DNA from: Tethya wilhelma
Taxonomy: Eukaryota; Porifera; Demospongiae; Tethyida; Tethyidae
Direction of reading: 5' to 3'
NCBI GenBank assembly: GCA_964030475.1
Contig: CAXIPT010000005.1
Location: 4,007,607-4,071,606 of the forward strand
DNA: 64,000 nucleotides
Position numbers and translations under genes: made by a program. The notes under the pieces were generated by a model. That model saw nothing but the letters and a program-made list of their open reading frames with translations, was not told the origin of the DNA and made no database searches. Below are positions 11,743 through 23,170 of this stretch, in pieces (the first letter of the stretch is position 1; each line of letters opens with the position of its first letter).

Positions 11743-12227
11743 TTTCTTGTCCCCGAGTTTGTAACCGAAGAAATCCTCAGCATTGAGATTACACCTGAAA
11801 TACACTCACAATTTGAAAGAGCCCAAGTATTTGAAGTTGAATGCAATTCTGTTCTGGTCTATACCAATGAAATAGAACAGCAAGCTGAGCAGACATTATC
11901 CATGACACATGCTTATACTAACACAGAGTGTGTATTTGTCAAAGTTTCATAAATATTTCAACCATGCAGCTACTTCAGCTATGGTTATTGCCACAATGAT
12001 TTTGCAAATTTTTGTTTAACTTTATTCATTATGAGAGTGTATATTATTATTATGTATAAGTAGATAATCACCCATAGTTACCTTACAAAGCTTATGTATT
12101 ATACTTTAATTTTTTAATAATCATTTTTTAATTATAATGCGGTTAATGAGAACTCTAATCACATCTAGAATAATATTAAAGTTAGTGAGAACATCATCAT
12201 CAGTATAACTCTTCCATCAAACTCTTC

Positions 12228-12228
<1 letters not shown>
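11743..12228 (+). repeat. Exact 486-bp duplicate, copy 2
   Basis: Second copy of the 3' end of the DEATH-fold gene (see 10146-10631). It carries the same stop codon and 3' flank but no upstream coding sequence. Do not annotate it as a separate gene. Confidence 0.85.

Positions 12229-12273
<45 letters not shown>
12229..12273 (+). repeat. (AC)n microsatellite
   Basis: Perfect AC dinucleotide run directly following the duplicated block. From here to 12864 the sequence is AT-rich 3' flank with no gene seen. Confidence 0.9.
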
Positions 12274-12275
<2 letters not shown>

Positions 12276-12864
12276 CACACACACCAACATCATTGCCATC
12301 ACAGATTGCCTATAATATTATATCTTAATTTGCATTGTTGAAGAATCTATATTATCATCAGTAGTCCTACTATAGTATCTATAAATGGTACTTCCTTACA
12401 GTCACATGCCAAAATGTAAATATTCTCTTTCCATGTACACATAAATTTCACCACATACAGCTAGCTCTTAAATGTCTTTATCAATTCCATAATATAATTA
12501 TGCAATTTCCTTTCACTTTCACAATAGTCTTTACAATAAACTATAAACTTCAAAAAAAAATGATGGTACAAAACAAAATTAAATTAATTCTTGATTATGT
12601 GCAGGATAATTGCTGTGTAGCTCTTGCAGTAACTAAACAAGTTCACTTATGAAAGCATCTGGACTGACATACTTCCCAGAGTCTAAACCAGTTTAGCAGT
12701 CTAAAAAGGTACTATATGACCAAACTCTGCTACTGAGTCCTGACACTGACACACTAGTACAGTTACTACATGTACACTTGCCCCTTCTTAATTATTGCTA
12801 TTTGTCACACAAAACAATACTATAAAACAAAGCATCTGCCCAATAGCCCAATGGTCCGGCTCCA

Positions 12865-15142
12865 CTACACAGGAATATGGACTATGTCAAGTCCGATTTC
12901 TGTCATCAACTCAGCATTTGGTTGCATCTCAGGCACTACATCACATTTGGGCAAGTATAGCTCAAATTTCTTTGGTTTTTGTGCATTGCTGCTCTTCTTC
13001 CAGCTCTTATGTATCAACTCAATGATTTTGGCATCATTTCGTTCACCTCCATTCAGTAATGAGATGTCAAAAGTGAGTTGACTGAGATTAGGCAGAGAGA
13101 ATAACGAATCAGAAAGCTTAGTGACAGATTCATAACAGAAAGGGGTGTGGCACTGAGGAATGTGTCTGTCGGAAATATCGATTGCCTCCAGACTCCTCTG
13201 AGATGTCAGTTCACGTTCTAGTTGCTTCAGTAAAACTGAAATGTAGTCTGAGTTAATTGAACCATTGCGAAACATGAACACAATGCTTTTCAAATCGTGC
13301 ATAGCAAAGCTCCGTCCTATTAGAGTACAGCTGTTAAATTGAGATATTTGATCAAGCGACAGACTCTTTGCGTGCACTTCAAAACGCCTACCAATTACTG
13401 TAACAAGTTCACAGTGAAATAGTTGATCACAAAAGTAAAATCTCAGTCTACTGTAGACCGAATCACCATCCAATTGACGAGGTAGCGTTAAGAAATGGTG
13501 TAGCAAGCCTAAACAAGAACTTGGGGAGAGCTCCAGTTTCAACAAGAATGGTGAGCAATGAGTTACATATGCATCGGGATTCGATTCCAATTCATTCCTA
13601 TCAATCATCAACTGGCCTTCACAGATGAGAGCCCGTGTATTTGTAGTAAGGGATTCACATGAAGATTGATTGTGGTATGACAATGACTGGGAAAATTCAC
13701 TAATTAACTTTTGCATCCACATTTGAGGGAAAATAACATTCGTAAGTACAATTCTTTCAAAATTTTGAGCATAAAGGACAGTAATGAGAGCATCAAGGAA
13801 TGCAAAACCTTCATCATGTTCAAGATATAGTTCAAGTTGCCCTTCAGGTTCAAGTGAAAGAGAAGTGAGACCTATTTGCTGTCTTATTATCACCTTAACA
13901 ACTGCGAGAATACCTTGATGTGGACTATTACCACATATAGAGAGCTCTTGCAATGTGTTCAAGGGATTTTGCGATGGATTAATGTGTAGTACTTGAGTAA
14001 GAAGAAATGATAGATACGTTTCAAGTTGAGTTAATTCTAAAATTTCTAATTCGTCATCAGAACTGGAATCTGATATTGGCTGAAAAAAAGGAGAATAACG
14101 ATCGTGACTGAAAATGCGATACTGAAAAACAGTACTCTTCCCATAACTGAAGTCTGGAATAAGAAGAATTAATGAAGACAACAATGGCTTTGCACCAGAT
14201 AAAACAGCTACTAGCAACTTTTTGGCTTCATTTAAATCACTTGGATAACAATCAAAACATAGCTTCAGAGATTCAAGGTGAGAAAGAAATGTTTGCAGTA
14301 ATCTTTGATCCCACCGTTTTGAACAAAAAGCAGTAACAAACACAATCAAATGTTTGGGTAAGTAGCCACACTGATCCTTAATAAAGCAATTGCATCATCA
14401 TCTGAAAGATACTTCTTGTACAACAATACACTATTGACAGTGGTAGCCTTCGTCTGATAGCGAGGGGGTACGTACTTATAGCGTCCTATAGTGTGCATGT
14501 AGTACTGCTCATGCTGATGCTTTGTAATCCCAATGTTAGACTTATACATCTGATAATCTGCTATTGCAGTGTACAATCTTCTCCTGCCAACCAATCTGCC
14601 TTTAGGATCACTCATTTCAACATAGGAGGAAGCTGAATCAACAATATCTGGCACTTTTTCTCCAGCGATTAGAGTGTACACGATGTCCATTGGACTTTGA
14701 ATGGAAGCTGGTGGGTCTTCACAAAACATGCGACCATCACTATACTTTACTGCATAGTTACCAGATGGACGTGCACAGTTCAGTATAATATTGGCAAGAA
14801 TTGAAAGGTACCGCTCTCTAAACGTTAAACATTTCTCGTCAAGTGTTTTCTGTGCTTCAATTATTTCACTATACACATGGGAAAATGCTCAAACACATCA
14901 AAGTACCTGGGAACATTATGGAGATAAATATGCTTCCATATTTCTTCGACATCAATCCCATCAAAGACACAGGTACCAGTAAGCTTGCCTAAGTCTGCTA
15001 CAGGTAAATGAAGTAGTATAAGACGACGTAACTTGGTTGGTACACAACCAAGCAATTCAGGTGGGAAGTGTTCAAACTGTTGGATAATCTTGAAGAGACA
15101 GAGGTTTTGGAGAGAAGCTGCTTGGAGTGAACTGTGACTCAT
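12865..15142 (-). pseudogene. Large F-box/LRR-like protein gene with two frameshifts
   Basis: From an ATG at 15142, three overlapping open frames together cover about 755 residues. They are joined by a frame change near 14876 (HFPM to YSEIIEAQ) and another near 14385 (DDAIAL to FIKDQCGYLPKHLIVFV). The protein reads smoothly across both points, so each is a single-base indel (real or sequencing). The N-terminus (FPPELLGCVPTKLRRLILLHLPVADLGKL) looks F-box-like. The last ~490 residues carry irregular Leu-rich repeats (LNTLQELSICGN, LTSLSLEPEGQLEL, LSQLTFDISLLNG). There is no transmembrane segment. The function is not known; a substrate receptor of an SCF-type ligase is only a guess. Confidence 0.55.
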
Positions 15143-16133
15143 CCAGGACTGGCCTGCAGAATAATTTTAATTGCAATGTATAGTGTACACATACAGCATA
15201 AAGTGATGGCATGATAATAATATTATTATGATTGTAAATGTGTTTTTTCAAAATTCACATGCACTATGCCATTCATGTGCACTAAATCAACATCGGAAGT
15301 ATATATTTATTACAAGCATAGTAATCTATTAGATAATAATTTTACTGATAATACGGCTATAATATTATGCTATAATTATTATCTAACAGTTACAAGCATA
15401 GAGAACTGCCGTGAAAAAAGCACCAGTAAAAGACTGACGCTTCTTGAAAGACAGGATTTCAAAACAGGTTAAGTACCTGTATAAACAGGGCATGGTCATG
15501 TCATGGCAAACCATCAGTGGCGGTCGTCACTGACAGAATTAAATACTAAGTTTAGTATGGTGTTCAGATTCTATCCCAGCAACTAGTAATCTAGCATTAC
15601 TCATCACATTTACACTGTGGCATGCGGCATACTGATAGTAGGAAGAGGGTCTAGGTTCACAAGTTAACATACACACCTCACTGATCAACCTCCTACCATT
15701 CAGTGAACTAGTCTTGCTAGTGAGACTACCTGCCAACATGTTTTATAACGTTGTCACAATGAACAACCAGTGAACAGTCAACTAGAGTCTAGGACCATAG
15801 TTTTACCACAATCATTATCATTAATCAAACTATAAGCCATAGATATCATAATATATTCCCCACCAGTCACTAGGGGTGGGGAATATATTATCTATGGCTA
15901 AGCTTACCTGAAACATTCTCTTGTGACACTGGAGAATACATATTGGTCCAAACATGTATAGGAGATAACTGAAGAAAGTAGTAGTTGGCAACTTGCAGCT
16001 AACTCCTCAGTTCTGCTGAAAATTGAAAAGAAGGCGTACCTTTCGCGGATCATAATTCATCCGCGAAATCATGAGCAGTTATTTATGGAGAAATCGCCTG
16101 AAAGTTGACGATCATTACCAGAATCTCACCACA
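15143..16133. other. Intergenic region with a hairpin at 15836-15898
   Basis: No gene supported. GCCATAGATA...AATATATTCCCCACC pairs with GGTGGGGAATATATT...TCTATGGC, a foldback of about 27 bp per arm. Similar catagataatata-type hairpins recur at 22296-22335 and 43630-43672. Confidence 0.6.
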
Positions 16134-17342
16134 ATGGAACAGCAGCTTCCGTTTCCACCAACAGAAGCAGAGCTGAAGGTAACAGATGAAACCCAGCAGC
16201 TGAAACAACAGATTGATCAGCTGCAGCAAGAGGCATTGAGAAGTGAAATTCTTATTGGTGAACTCCAGAAGCAAATAGCTCAAAAGGACCAACAAATTGA
16301 ATCACTTCAAAATCAGCTGCTCCAAATTGAGCTCAACAGCAAACCACCTACAGAACAACAGGAGGAGCCAGCAAATGATAAAGTGGAGGTAAAAATGAAG
16401 CAACCAGCTGAAGAAATCAAGCTTGGCAAATGGAAAAAGGGTCCAAAAGCACCTGTCGAAATGGTGGCTGGTTCTTGTGTAACTATTGGTAACATTGCCT
16501 ACTTTAATGAGTACAGTCGCACCTACAGGCCCTTTGCAGTGTACACCTTCAACATTGACAATGAGGAGTGGGGGCAGCTACCATTTTCCCCACCCTATTA
16601 TGGTTACACCTTGGTTGATGGACGTGGTTACATTACAGCCGTAGGTGGTATAGACCCAATTCAGTATATGAAGCCCACTAATGAGCTGCATACCTATAAG
16701 GAAGGGTTGAAGTGGGTCCAGGAATTGCCTCCAATGCCTACGAAACGCTATCACCCATCAGCTCTCGGCACAGAATCCCATGTCATAGTTGCAGGTGGAA
16801 ATGGAGCAGGGTCCGAATGTGATATTCTTGACCTGGAGAATATGCAGTGGAGCACCTCATGTCCTTTGCCTTGCTATGTCTACATGCCCACCACCTTACA
16901 GTGTGGCGATACCCTCTACATAGTGGGAAACCAGAGCTCGCATTCCAGGAGTCACTATTCAATCCTCTCTGCTAGCATCTCAACTCTAGTGGAGGCAGCA
17001 AAAGAAATATCACCTCCAGATTCAGAAGACCATCCGACATCTGATATGTGGCACTACATCGCAGCCTTGCCTGTCATGGATACAGCCGGTGCAATTGTTA
17101 AAGGCCAACTCCTAGTGTTTGGAGGGCATGATGAAGATGATAAGAAATCCAAGGCTGTTTACATGTATGACAAGGGTACAGACTCATGGAGTGAAATCAG
17201 TCAAATGCGTACTGCTAGAGAATTGTGCTTGGCTGCGGCATTTGTTGACCAAGTTATCGTAGCTGGAGGTTCTATTGATCGTGGATGGAGCAAGAAAGAA
17301 AACGTAAAAACCGCTAAAACTGAGATGGTACAAGTCCTGTAG
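16134..17342 (+). CDS. Kelch-repeat protein with N-terminal coiled coil (copy 1)
   Basis: A single exon of about 402 residues if translation starts at ATG 16134 (MEQQLPFPP), the start that aligns with copy 2; an in-frame ATG at 16071 would add 21 residues. Residues ~20-85 are a Gln/Leu-rich coiled coil (KQQIDQLQQEALRSEILIGE). From ~115 on there are kelch motifs with GG doublets and following Tyr/Trp: VGGIDPIQY, VIVAGGNGAGSECDILD, LVFGGHDEDD...W, VIVAGGSIDRGW. Probably a partial or whole beta-propeller for protein binding. It lacks BTB and BACK domains. It lies in tandem with 17884-19113 and is very similar at both ends. No intron is seen in the CDS. Confidence 0.8.
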   Translation: MEQQLPFPPTEAELKVTDETQQLKQQIDQLQQEALRSEILIGELQKQIAQKDQQIESLQNQLLQIELNSKPPTEQQEEPANDKVEVKMKQPAEEIKLGKWKKGPKAPVEMVAGSCVTIGNIAYFNEYSRTYRPFAVYTFNIDNEEWGQLPFSPPYYGYTLVDGRGYITAVGGIDPIQYMKPTNELHTYKEGLKWVQELPPMPTKRYHPSALGTESHVIVAGGNGAGSECDILDLENMQWSTSCPLPCYVYMPTTLQCGDTLYIVGNQSSHSRSHYSILSASISTLVEAAKEISPPDSEDHPTSDMWHYIAALPVMDTAGAIVKGQLLVFGGHDEDDKKSKAVYMYDKGTDSWSEISQMRTARELCLAAAFVDQVIVAGGSIDRGWSKKENVKTAKTEMVQVL

Positions 17343-17883
17343 ACTGGGTATATAATTATGCATGTATTATGTATTTGTCCTCAATGTTACTGACTTCACT
17401 GCTCTATTCCCCCCCCCCCTCCCCCTTTGGCTGCTGTGTAGTATATTATTTATTTTTGCTTCTCTCTTTTTTTTTATTTCCAATTAAGAGGCTGCTCAGT
17501 ATGTATGCATATACATGTCAAGAGCTTGAGGTAGCTGCTTCCCGCAAAAACTAAGCTGTAGTCAACACAACCTGAACACTTCACCAAGCTAAGGTCTCAT
17601 TTTATTTAGTGCATAATATTATTGTGGCAGCATCTTCCTTGTGTGAACATAAAAAAACTGTGCCATTATTGAATCAGGGGACACTTAATTTCCATATGGC
17701 CTACAATGAGATTTATGTGAGTTGTCCTATGGGGGGTTAATGTGACCATCTATGATGTGACTTGTACCTATAGCAGCTAGCCATTGGTGTTTTTCCTTAC
17801 GACCGAGCTCCACCCATTCAGTCAATTTCAGGGCCCACTAAATTTACGCCCACCACTAACACGCCCTTTCTGTTAAGACCACC
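17343..17883. other. Intergenic spacer between kelch copies
   Basis: Contains C- and T-runs (about 17409-17425 and 17467-17477) and no gene. A polyC/polyT mix like this is prone to sequencing indels. Confidence 0.5.
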
Positions 17884-19113
17884 ATGGCAGAAGAACAACC
17901 TCCATCAACAGAACAAGTGCAAGACCTGAAACTTAATCTGGTAACAGTCAAGGAAGAAAACCAGCAGCTCAAACGACAGATTGAGCAGCTGCAACAAGAG
18001 GCATTGAGAAGTGAAATTCTTATTGGTGAACTCCAGAAGCAAATAGCTCAAAAGGACCAACAAGTTGAGTCACTTCAAAATCAGCTGCTCCAAATCGAGC
18101 TCAACAGCAAACCACCTACAGAACAACAGGAGGAGCCAGCAAGTGATGAAGTGGAGGTAAAAATGAAACAACCAAGTGAAGAACTCAACCTTGGCAAATG
18201 GAAAAAGGGTCCAAAAGCACCCATCGAAATGGTGGCTGGTTCTTGTGTTACTATTGGTAACATTGCCTATTTTAATGAGTACAGTGGCATCCACAAGGCC
18301 TATACCGTGTACACCTTCAACATTGACAATGAGGAGTGGGGGGAGGTACCATCATACCCACCCTATCATCATTTCACCTTGATTAATGGTCGCGGCTACA
18401 TCACAACTGTAGGGGGTGTACTCCCAGATCTGTACTTGGTTCCCACCAATGAGCTACATACCTACTCTCCAAGTACACAAGAATGGGTTCAGCAATTGCC
18501 TCCAATGCCTACGAAACGCTATCACCCATCAGCTCTCGGCACTGAATCCCACATCATAGTAGCCGGTGGAAATGGAAGAGGGTACAAGCTTGACTGTGAG
18601 ATCCTTGACCTGGAAAATATGCAGTGGAGCACAACAACACCTCTGCCTTACTATGTCTACATGCCCACCACCTTACAGTGTGGCGATACCCTCTACATAG
18701 TGGGAAACCAGAGCTCCCAGAAGTACTATTCAGTCCTTACTGCTAGCATCTCAACCCTAGTCGAGGCAGCAAGAGAAACATCACCTCCAGAGTCAGAAGA
18801 CCAACAGGCATCTGAAATGTGGCACAACATTCTAGACCTGCCTGTCATGAATGCAGCTGGTGTAATTGTTAAAGGCCAACTCCTAGTGTTTGGAGGGTGT
18901 GATGAAGATGATAAGAAATCCAAGGCTGTTTACAAGTATGACAAGGGTACAGACTCATGGAGTGAAATCAGTCAGATGCGTACTGCTAGAGAAAGCTGCT
19001 TGGCTGCAGCATTTGTTGATCAAGTTATCGTAGCTGGAGGTTCTATTGATCGTGGATGGAGCAAGAAAGAGAGTGTGGAAACCAATAAAACTGAGATTGT
19101 ACAAGTCGTATAG
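17884..19113 (+). CDS. Kelch-repeat protein with N-terminal coiled coil (copy 2)
   Basis: 409 codons from ATG 17884. The architecture is the same as copy 1: coiled coil at ~15-80 (RQIEQLQQEALRSEILIGEL), an acidic linker (EEPASDEVEVKMKQ), then kelch motifs with conserved GG and Trp (VGGVLPDLY, IIVAGGNGRGYK, LVFGGCDEDDKK, VIVAGGSIDRGW). The coiled-coil segment and the last blade are nearly identical to copy 1, even in silent positions. The first propeller blades differ more (EVPSYPPYHHFTLING against QLPFSPPYYGYTLVDG). That mosaic suggests gene conversion at the ends or divergence focused on the loops. Cytosolic; the partner is unknown. Confidence 0.85.
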   Translation: MAEEQPPSTEQVQDLKLNLVTVKEENQQLKRQIEQLQQEALRSEILIGELQKQIAQKDQQVESLQNQLLQIELNSKPPTEQQEEPASDEVEVKMKQPSEELNLGKWKKGPKAPIEMVAGSCVTIGNIAYFNEYSGIHKAYTVYTFNIDNEEWGEVPSYPPYHHFTLINGRGYITTVGGVLPDLYLVPTNELHTYSPSTQEWVQQLPPMPTKRYHPSALGTESHIIVAGGNGRGYKLDCEILDLENMQWSTTTPLPYYVYMPTTLQCGDTLYIVGNQSSQKYYSVLTASISTLVEAARETSPPESEDQQASEMWHNILDLPVMNAAGVIVKGQLLVFGGCDEDDKKSKAVYKYDKGTDSWSEISQMRTARESCLAAAFVDQVIVAGGSIDRGWSKKESVETNKTEIVQVV

Positions 19114-19519
19114 GTTAATTATTGTATACAGTAAACATAATTACAATTTTTTATAAAAAGGTTTAACTTTTAAAATTAAGTTTCATAATGTGATTGTTTA
19201 GAAAAATAAGCACACAAAACATCTTATCAGAGGACTGCTTATAGCAGATAAATTTGTTCAGGTTGGTCCAGATTGAAAGATTAACTACATTTTATTATTG
19301 TTGCTCGAACACTTTGGTACTCTTAATAATTTTGTATGTGCATAATGGTGAGTTATTCTTATGCAGGGTCATGATGCACCAGGGCTTCATCAATTTAAAG
19401 AATCAAAGAATTATGATAGAAAACAATTATCAGGGCATTGATGATCGCTAACTACATACTTTATTAGTATATAGGATCATGCAATAACAACAGAACATGC
19501 ATTGTCAACATTGTCAGTA
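19114..19519. other. Intergenic, convergent 3' flanks
   Basis: AT-rich sequence between the kelch and beta-galactosidase stops. No gene seen. Confidence 0.5.
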
Positions 19520-21652
19520 CTACCCAATATTGGGAGTATCAGTCAGAGTGATGCTACACCTGTCCAAGTCTCCATCCACACAGGGAGCAGTCTCAATCTC
19601 AAAGAGCTCCACAACATTATCATCACCAGACTTGAGCAGGACAGAGGGCACGTAGAGTGTCTTTTGAGGGCCAATGTTAGGCCAATAACGACCAATATTG
19701 AATCCATTGACAAAGGCTACTCCTTTTATCCAGTTACCCACATCCAAATATGTATCAGTTGGAGTTCCATTGATACTGAAGGGGAACTGGTAGAACACAG
19801 AGTTTCTTGGCAAGGGATGGGTATCATCACGTATGATATTCAGCCAGACAATGTCCTTGGTGTTGTTCATGGGAAGAGACTGTGATGTCCATTGTCCACT
19901 GATCTTATTGCCATCCAGATAGACCCCACCAACAATGCCTTTAGAGCTGCCATTGATAGAGTTCCCAAAGTTCAGTCGACCCATGTTCTCAACTATGATG
20001 GTGAGAGTTGCTTCACCTTCAGGTAGAGACACATCACTGAGGGTTGAGTTTGAGTTTGAAGCCAAGGATGGGTGCACTCCATTTAGAATGCCTTGATACT
20101 TTCGATCAACATATACGACTGCATGATCTCTGCAACCACTGACAACAAGAGTGCTCTTCTTGCTTGAGGATGATTTGATCACAGTGGTATAGTTCACAAA
20201 TCCAAATCCCTGTGATAACTTTTCCATGGTAATTGGCTCCTCACCAGTCATGGAGGCTGTTACCAGTTGAGAGTTGTCGAATAGCGAAGCAAATTTCTTG
20301 GCTACAATTTTTCCATATGCAGACTTTGGTGATGGTGTTGGTACATTGGATGGAACGGTGCGATACTTTTTGATAATATCACGAATCTTTGTGAATTTCT
20401 CCCAAGGATCTCCAGCCTCTGTGAGTGGAGCGTCATAATCATAAGTTGTTGGCTGGGCACTTAAATCGTAGCGATGTTCAGAACTGATCCAAGCTGGATC
20501 GGCTCCATTCCAGAACTCAAAGTTTGTTCCTCCAATATACATGTACATGTTGACGGAAGCGTTCATCTTTAGTATTGCATCAAGAGCATTAGCAACAATT
20601 GTGGAGTCCCTTCGCTGGTGAGAGCCACCCCAGTTATCCAACCAGCCAGTATAGAACTCTGAATTCACCAATGGACCATGTGGGGCATACTTGCGTTGAA
20701 TGGCAAACTTCTCGGCTGGATCAACCGAAGTTCCAAAGTCAATGGTTGAATAAAATAGGCTTGGGTCAGTTCCACACTCAAACTTTGAAGTTGGTGAGGC
20801 TGCGTCTGTTGTGAAGAGTATCACATTACCACCGAGATGATTTCGAAAGAGATCGTGAAGGTGCTTAAGGTACTTGTTGTCACAGGTATAGTAGTAGCCA
20901 TACTCATTTTCAACTTGAACTGATATGATGGGCCCACCATTCTCATAGAGGTAAGGCTTCACCAGAGGAAGTAGCTTTCCCATCCATCTGTCAACATATT
21001 TGAGGTAGGCCGGATTGGATGACCTAAGAATGACATCATCATCTGCTAGCAGCCAGCTGGGGAACCCCCCAAAGTCCCATTCGGCACAAATGTACGGACC
21101 AGCTCTCAGGATCACAAGGAGACCAACCTCTTGAGCCGTTTTGAGGAAGAGTGGCAAATCTTTGCGGCCATTGAAATCGTATGTTTCTGGTTGAGTCTCA
21201 TGAAAGTTCCACGGGACATACGTTTGCACTGCATTGAGTCCTCCAGCAACAAACTTTTGAAGTCGGTCTTTCCAGAATTCTGGGAGCACTCGACTGTAGT
21301 GCATACTACCAGATATGTACCTAAGAGTGTAAAAGATGTCAGATATACAGGTACATCAAGTGAAAATAGTACTGGGATCATAAATTAATGTGTAGTACAT
21401 ATTCAACTCCTCCAGAACTCATAGCATACTATGCTGGGTATGTCAAGAATCAAATATTGGACTAAGTATTCATTTATGATTGGTCCACAGGCTACACTAC
21501 ACAACTTTCACATACCTAAACGGCTCTCCATCCTTTAGAAAAGTGTCCTTCTTGTAATCAATGCTGAAAGACCTCTTGGTACTAGTGGCTGATCCACTGG
21601 AAACAGCACTGGTGATGGTTAGTAGCAAGAGAATAGACAGTACAATAGGCAT
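19520..21652 (-). CDS. GLB1-like: Beta-galactosidase, GH35 family
   Basis: Two exons: 21652-21516 (ATG at 21652) and 21320-19520, with a 195-bp intron. The product is about 645 residues, near the length of animal lysosomal beta-galactosidase. The N-terminus MPIVLSILLLLTITSAVSS is a signal peptide. Then come [26 protein letters not shown] and the TIM barrel (TYVPWNFHE, AGPYICAEWDFGGFPSWLL). The catalytic acid/base Glu lies in VENEYGYY, the nucleophile Glu in VNSEFYTGWLDNWGG, and GGTNFEFWNGA follows. A beta-sandwich region ends the chain (VFVNGFNIGRYWPNIGPQ). It hydrolyses terminal beta-galactosides, probably in lysosomes or outside the cell. A broken copy of exon 1 lies at 43560-43795. Confidence 0.95.
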
Positions 21653-21972
21653 GGTCAACCAAGCTCCGAGCAGCGCAGGATCTAGGGTGATATGATGATC
21701 TGATGATGTGATTTCACAGAGCCAACGATATTGACGCCCTTTACCGTGTCTATGTGTTTGAAAATACGGAACAGACGAACAGCACACAGTGCCAGTGGGT
21801 GGGGCTGCATTATATCCACGTCTACGGCAAACTATTTTGTTTGATATTTTAGCAACCAAAGTTTTTAATTGACAGTTACTACTGGGTAGGTGGAGGTGAC
21901 AGTAGAGTGGCTAAGAGTCATAGTAGTCTGGCTGGCCAGACTAGAATCATAGGGGGTCAGCATTGGCGAACA

Positions 21973-22003
21973 CAAACACACACACACACAGGTACACACA
22001 TAG

Positions 22004-22064
<61 letters not shown>
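21973..22064 (+). repeat. Interrupted (AC)n microsatellite
   Basis: Two AC runs separated by short non-repeat pieces. By position this corresponds to the (CA)n intron of the intact RASSF copy at 44033-44125. Confidence 0.8.
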
Positions 22065-22065
<1 letters not shown>

Positions 22066-22087
22066 CAATAATACAGCTATAAATTTA

Positions 22088-22680
22088 ATTCAAAGCAAAG
22101 AAAGACACTGCCTTGAGAGTATCAAGAACAATTAAGAAAATTTAATGGGAAATTATACGAAAAGCCCATAAAAAAATAAATGATACACTGCCCTCCTCTA
22201 CCAAATTTGACCAAAATTCCAAAATACTAAATAATTTCGGCCAGCCGTCTTGAAATGAATTTTAAGAGTATTCCCTTCTAAGGGGGGTGAATGTAGCATA
22301 GATAATATAACAGGGCTATTATATTATCTATGAATGTAGTGGGTTAGACCACTCTTGTTCTGAGCACTTAATTTACTTGCAAAACCTATTATAATAATAG
22401 AACTTCTATAAATTATACACAAGCTTATATTGAACAATCATGACCTTATGTTCTATGACAACTAAACTCTTACTGGATGCCAGGCTGGGTTGGAAGAGGA
22501 GCTATAGTGCAGCTCAAAAGGGAGGGAGCTATATACATCCCCATTACTTTATACAGGTTTTAAATGAAGAACACAAGCCAACAAAGCTAGTGGAGTCCCT
22601 TAATTGGACTATACCAGAGCTATATAGCTGACTTGGGCATTGAAAGAAGTCACAAAAATTTTAATTACAAAATCAACTAA
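22088..22680 (+). pseudogene. Broken RASSF-like gene copy
   Basis: Fragments match exons 3, 4 and 5 of the intact gene at 43938-45245, in the same order: 22088-22143 (AAGCAAAGAAAGACACT...), about 22470-22540 (ACTGGATGC..., GGGAGGGAGCT) and 22556-22680 (AATGAAGAACACAAGCC..., GAAAGAAGTCACAAAA). Exons 1 and 2 are not found, and the remaining pieces carry indels that destroy the frame. A short catagataatata hairpin (22296-22335) has inserted between them. Confidence 0.8.
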
Positions 22681-23170
22681 AAGTTAAAACAATTAATTTT
22701 GTCAAAATTAATTATCATTTGCAACGTATTATTCAACTTAAATCGGCTCTACACATTAATTTTGATCCAGTAATTTGCAAATATAGGTGGTTCACTTAGC
22801 TTGCAATTTTTTTTCTTGTTTAAATCCAAACATGTTTACAGTTTATATAGACATTTTATATATTGTTGCAAAAATGTACTTAATGCTAGAGGTAATGATA
22901 ATCATTGCAAAAGTACAAAAAACAACACAAAACTATTAGCATAATTATTACAGATCAAACATAATAAACAACAATATTATTTTAGACTAGTTTTATACAT
23001 CTAATAGCTTATCATGATGGTAATTGTTTTGAAATTAAGGCTGACTGTTTAATACAATAATTATTATTGTCTCTGGTAAAACTTCACCATTATTATTATT
23101 TCCATGTGATAATAATCATTGTGTTCAAGTCATTTAAACTAATAATTATTATTGTTTATCAGTACTAAAT
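22681..23170. other. AT-rich intergenic
   Basis: Repeated AATAATTATTATT-type phrases; no gene seen. Confidence 0.5.

Noticed and set aside
19520..21652. Beta-galactosidase as a bacterial horizontal transfer
   Set aside because: It has a signal peptide, a phase-consistent intron and animal lysosomal-type length and motifs.
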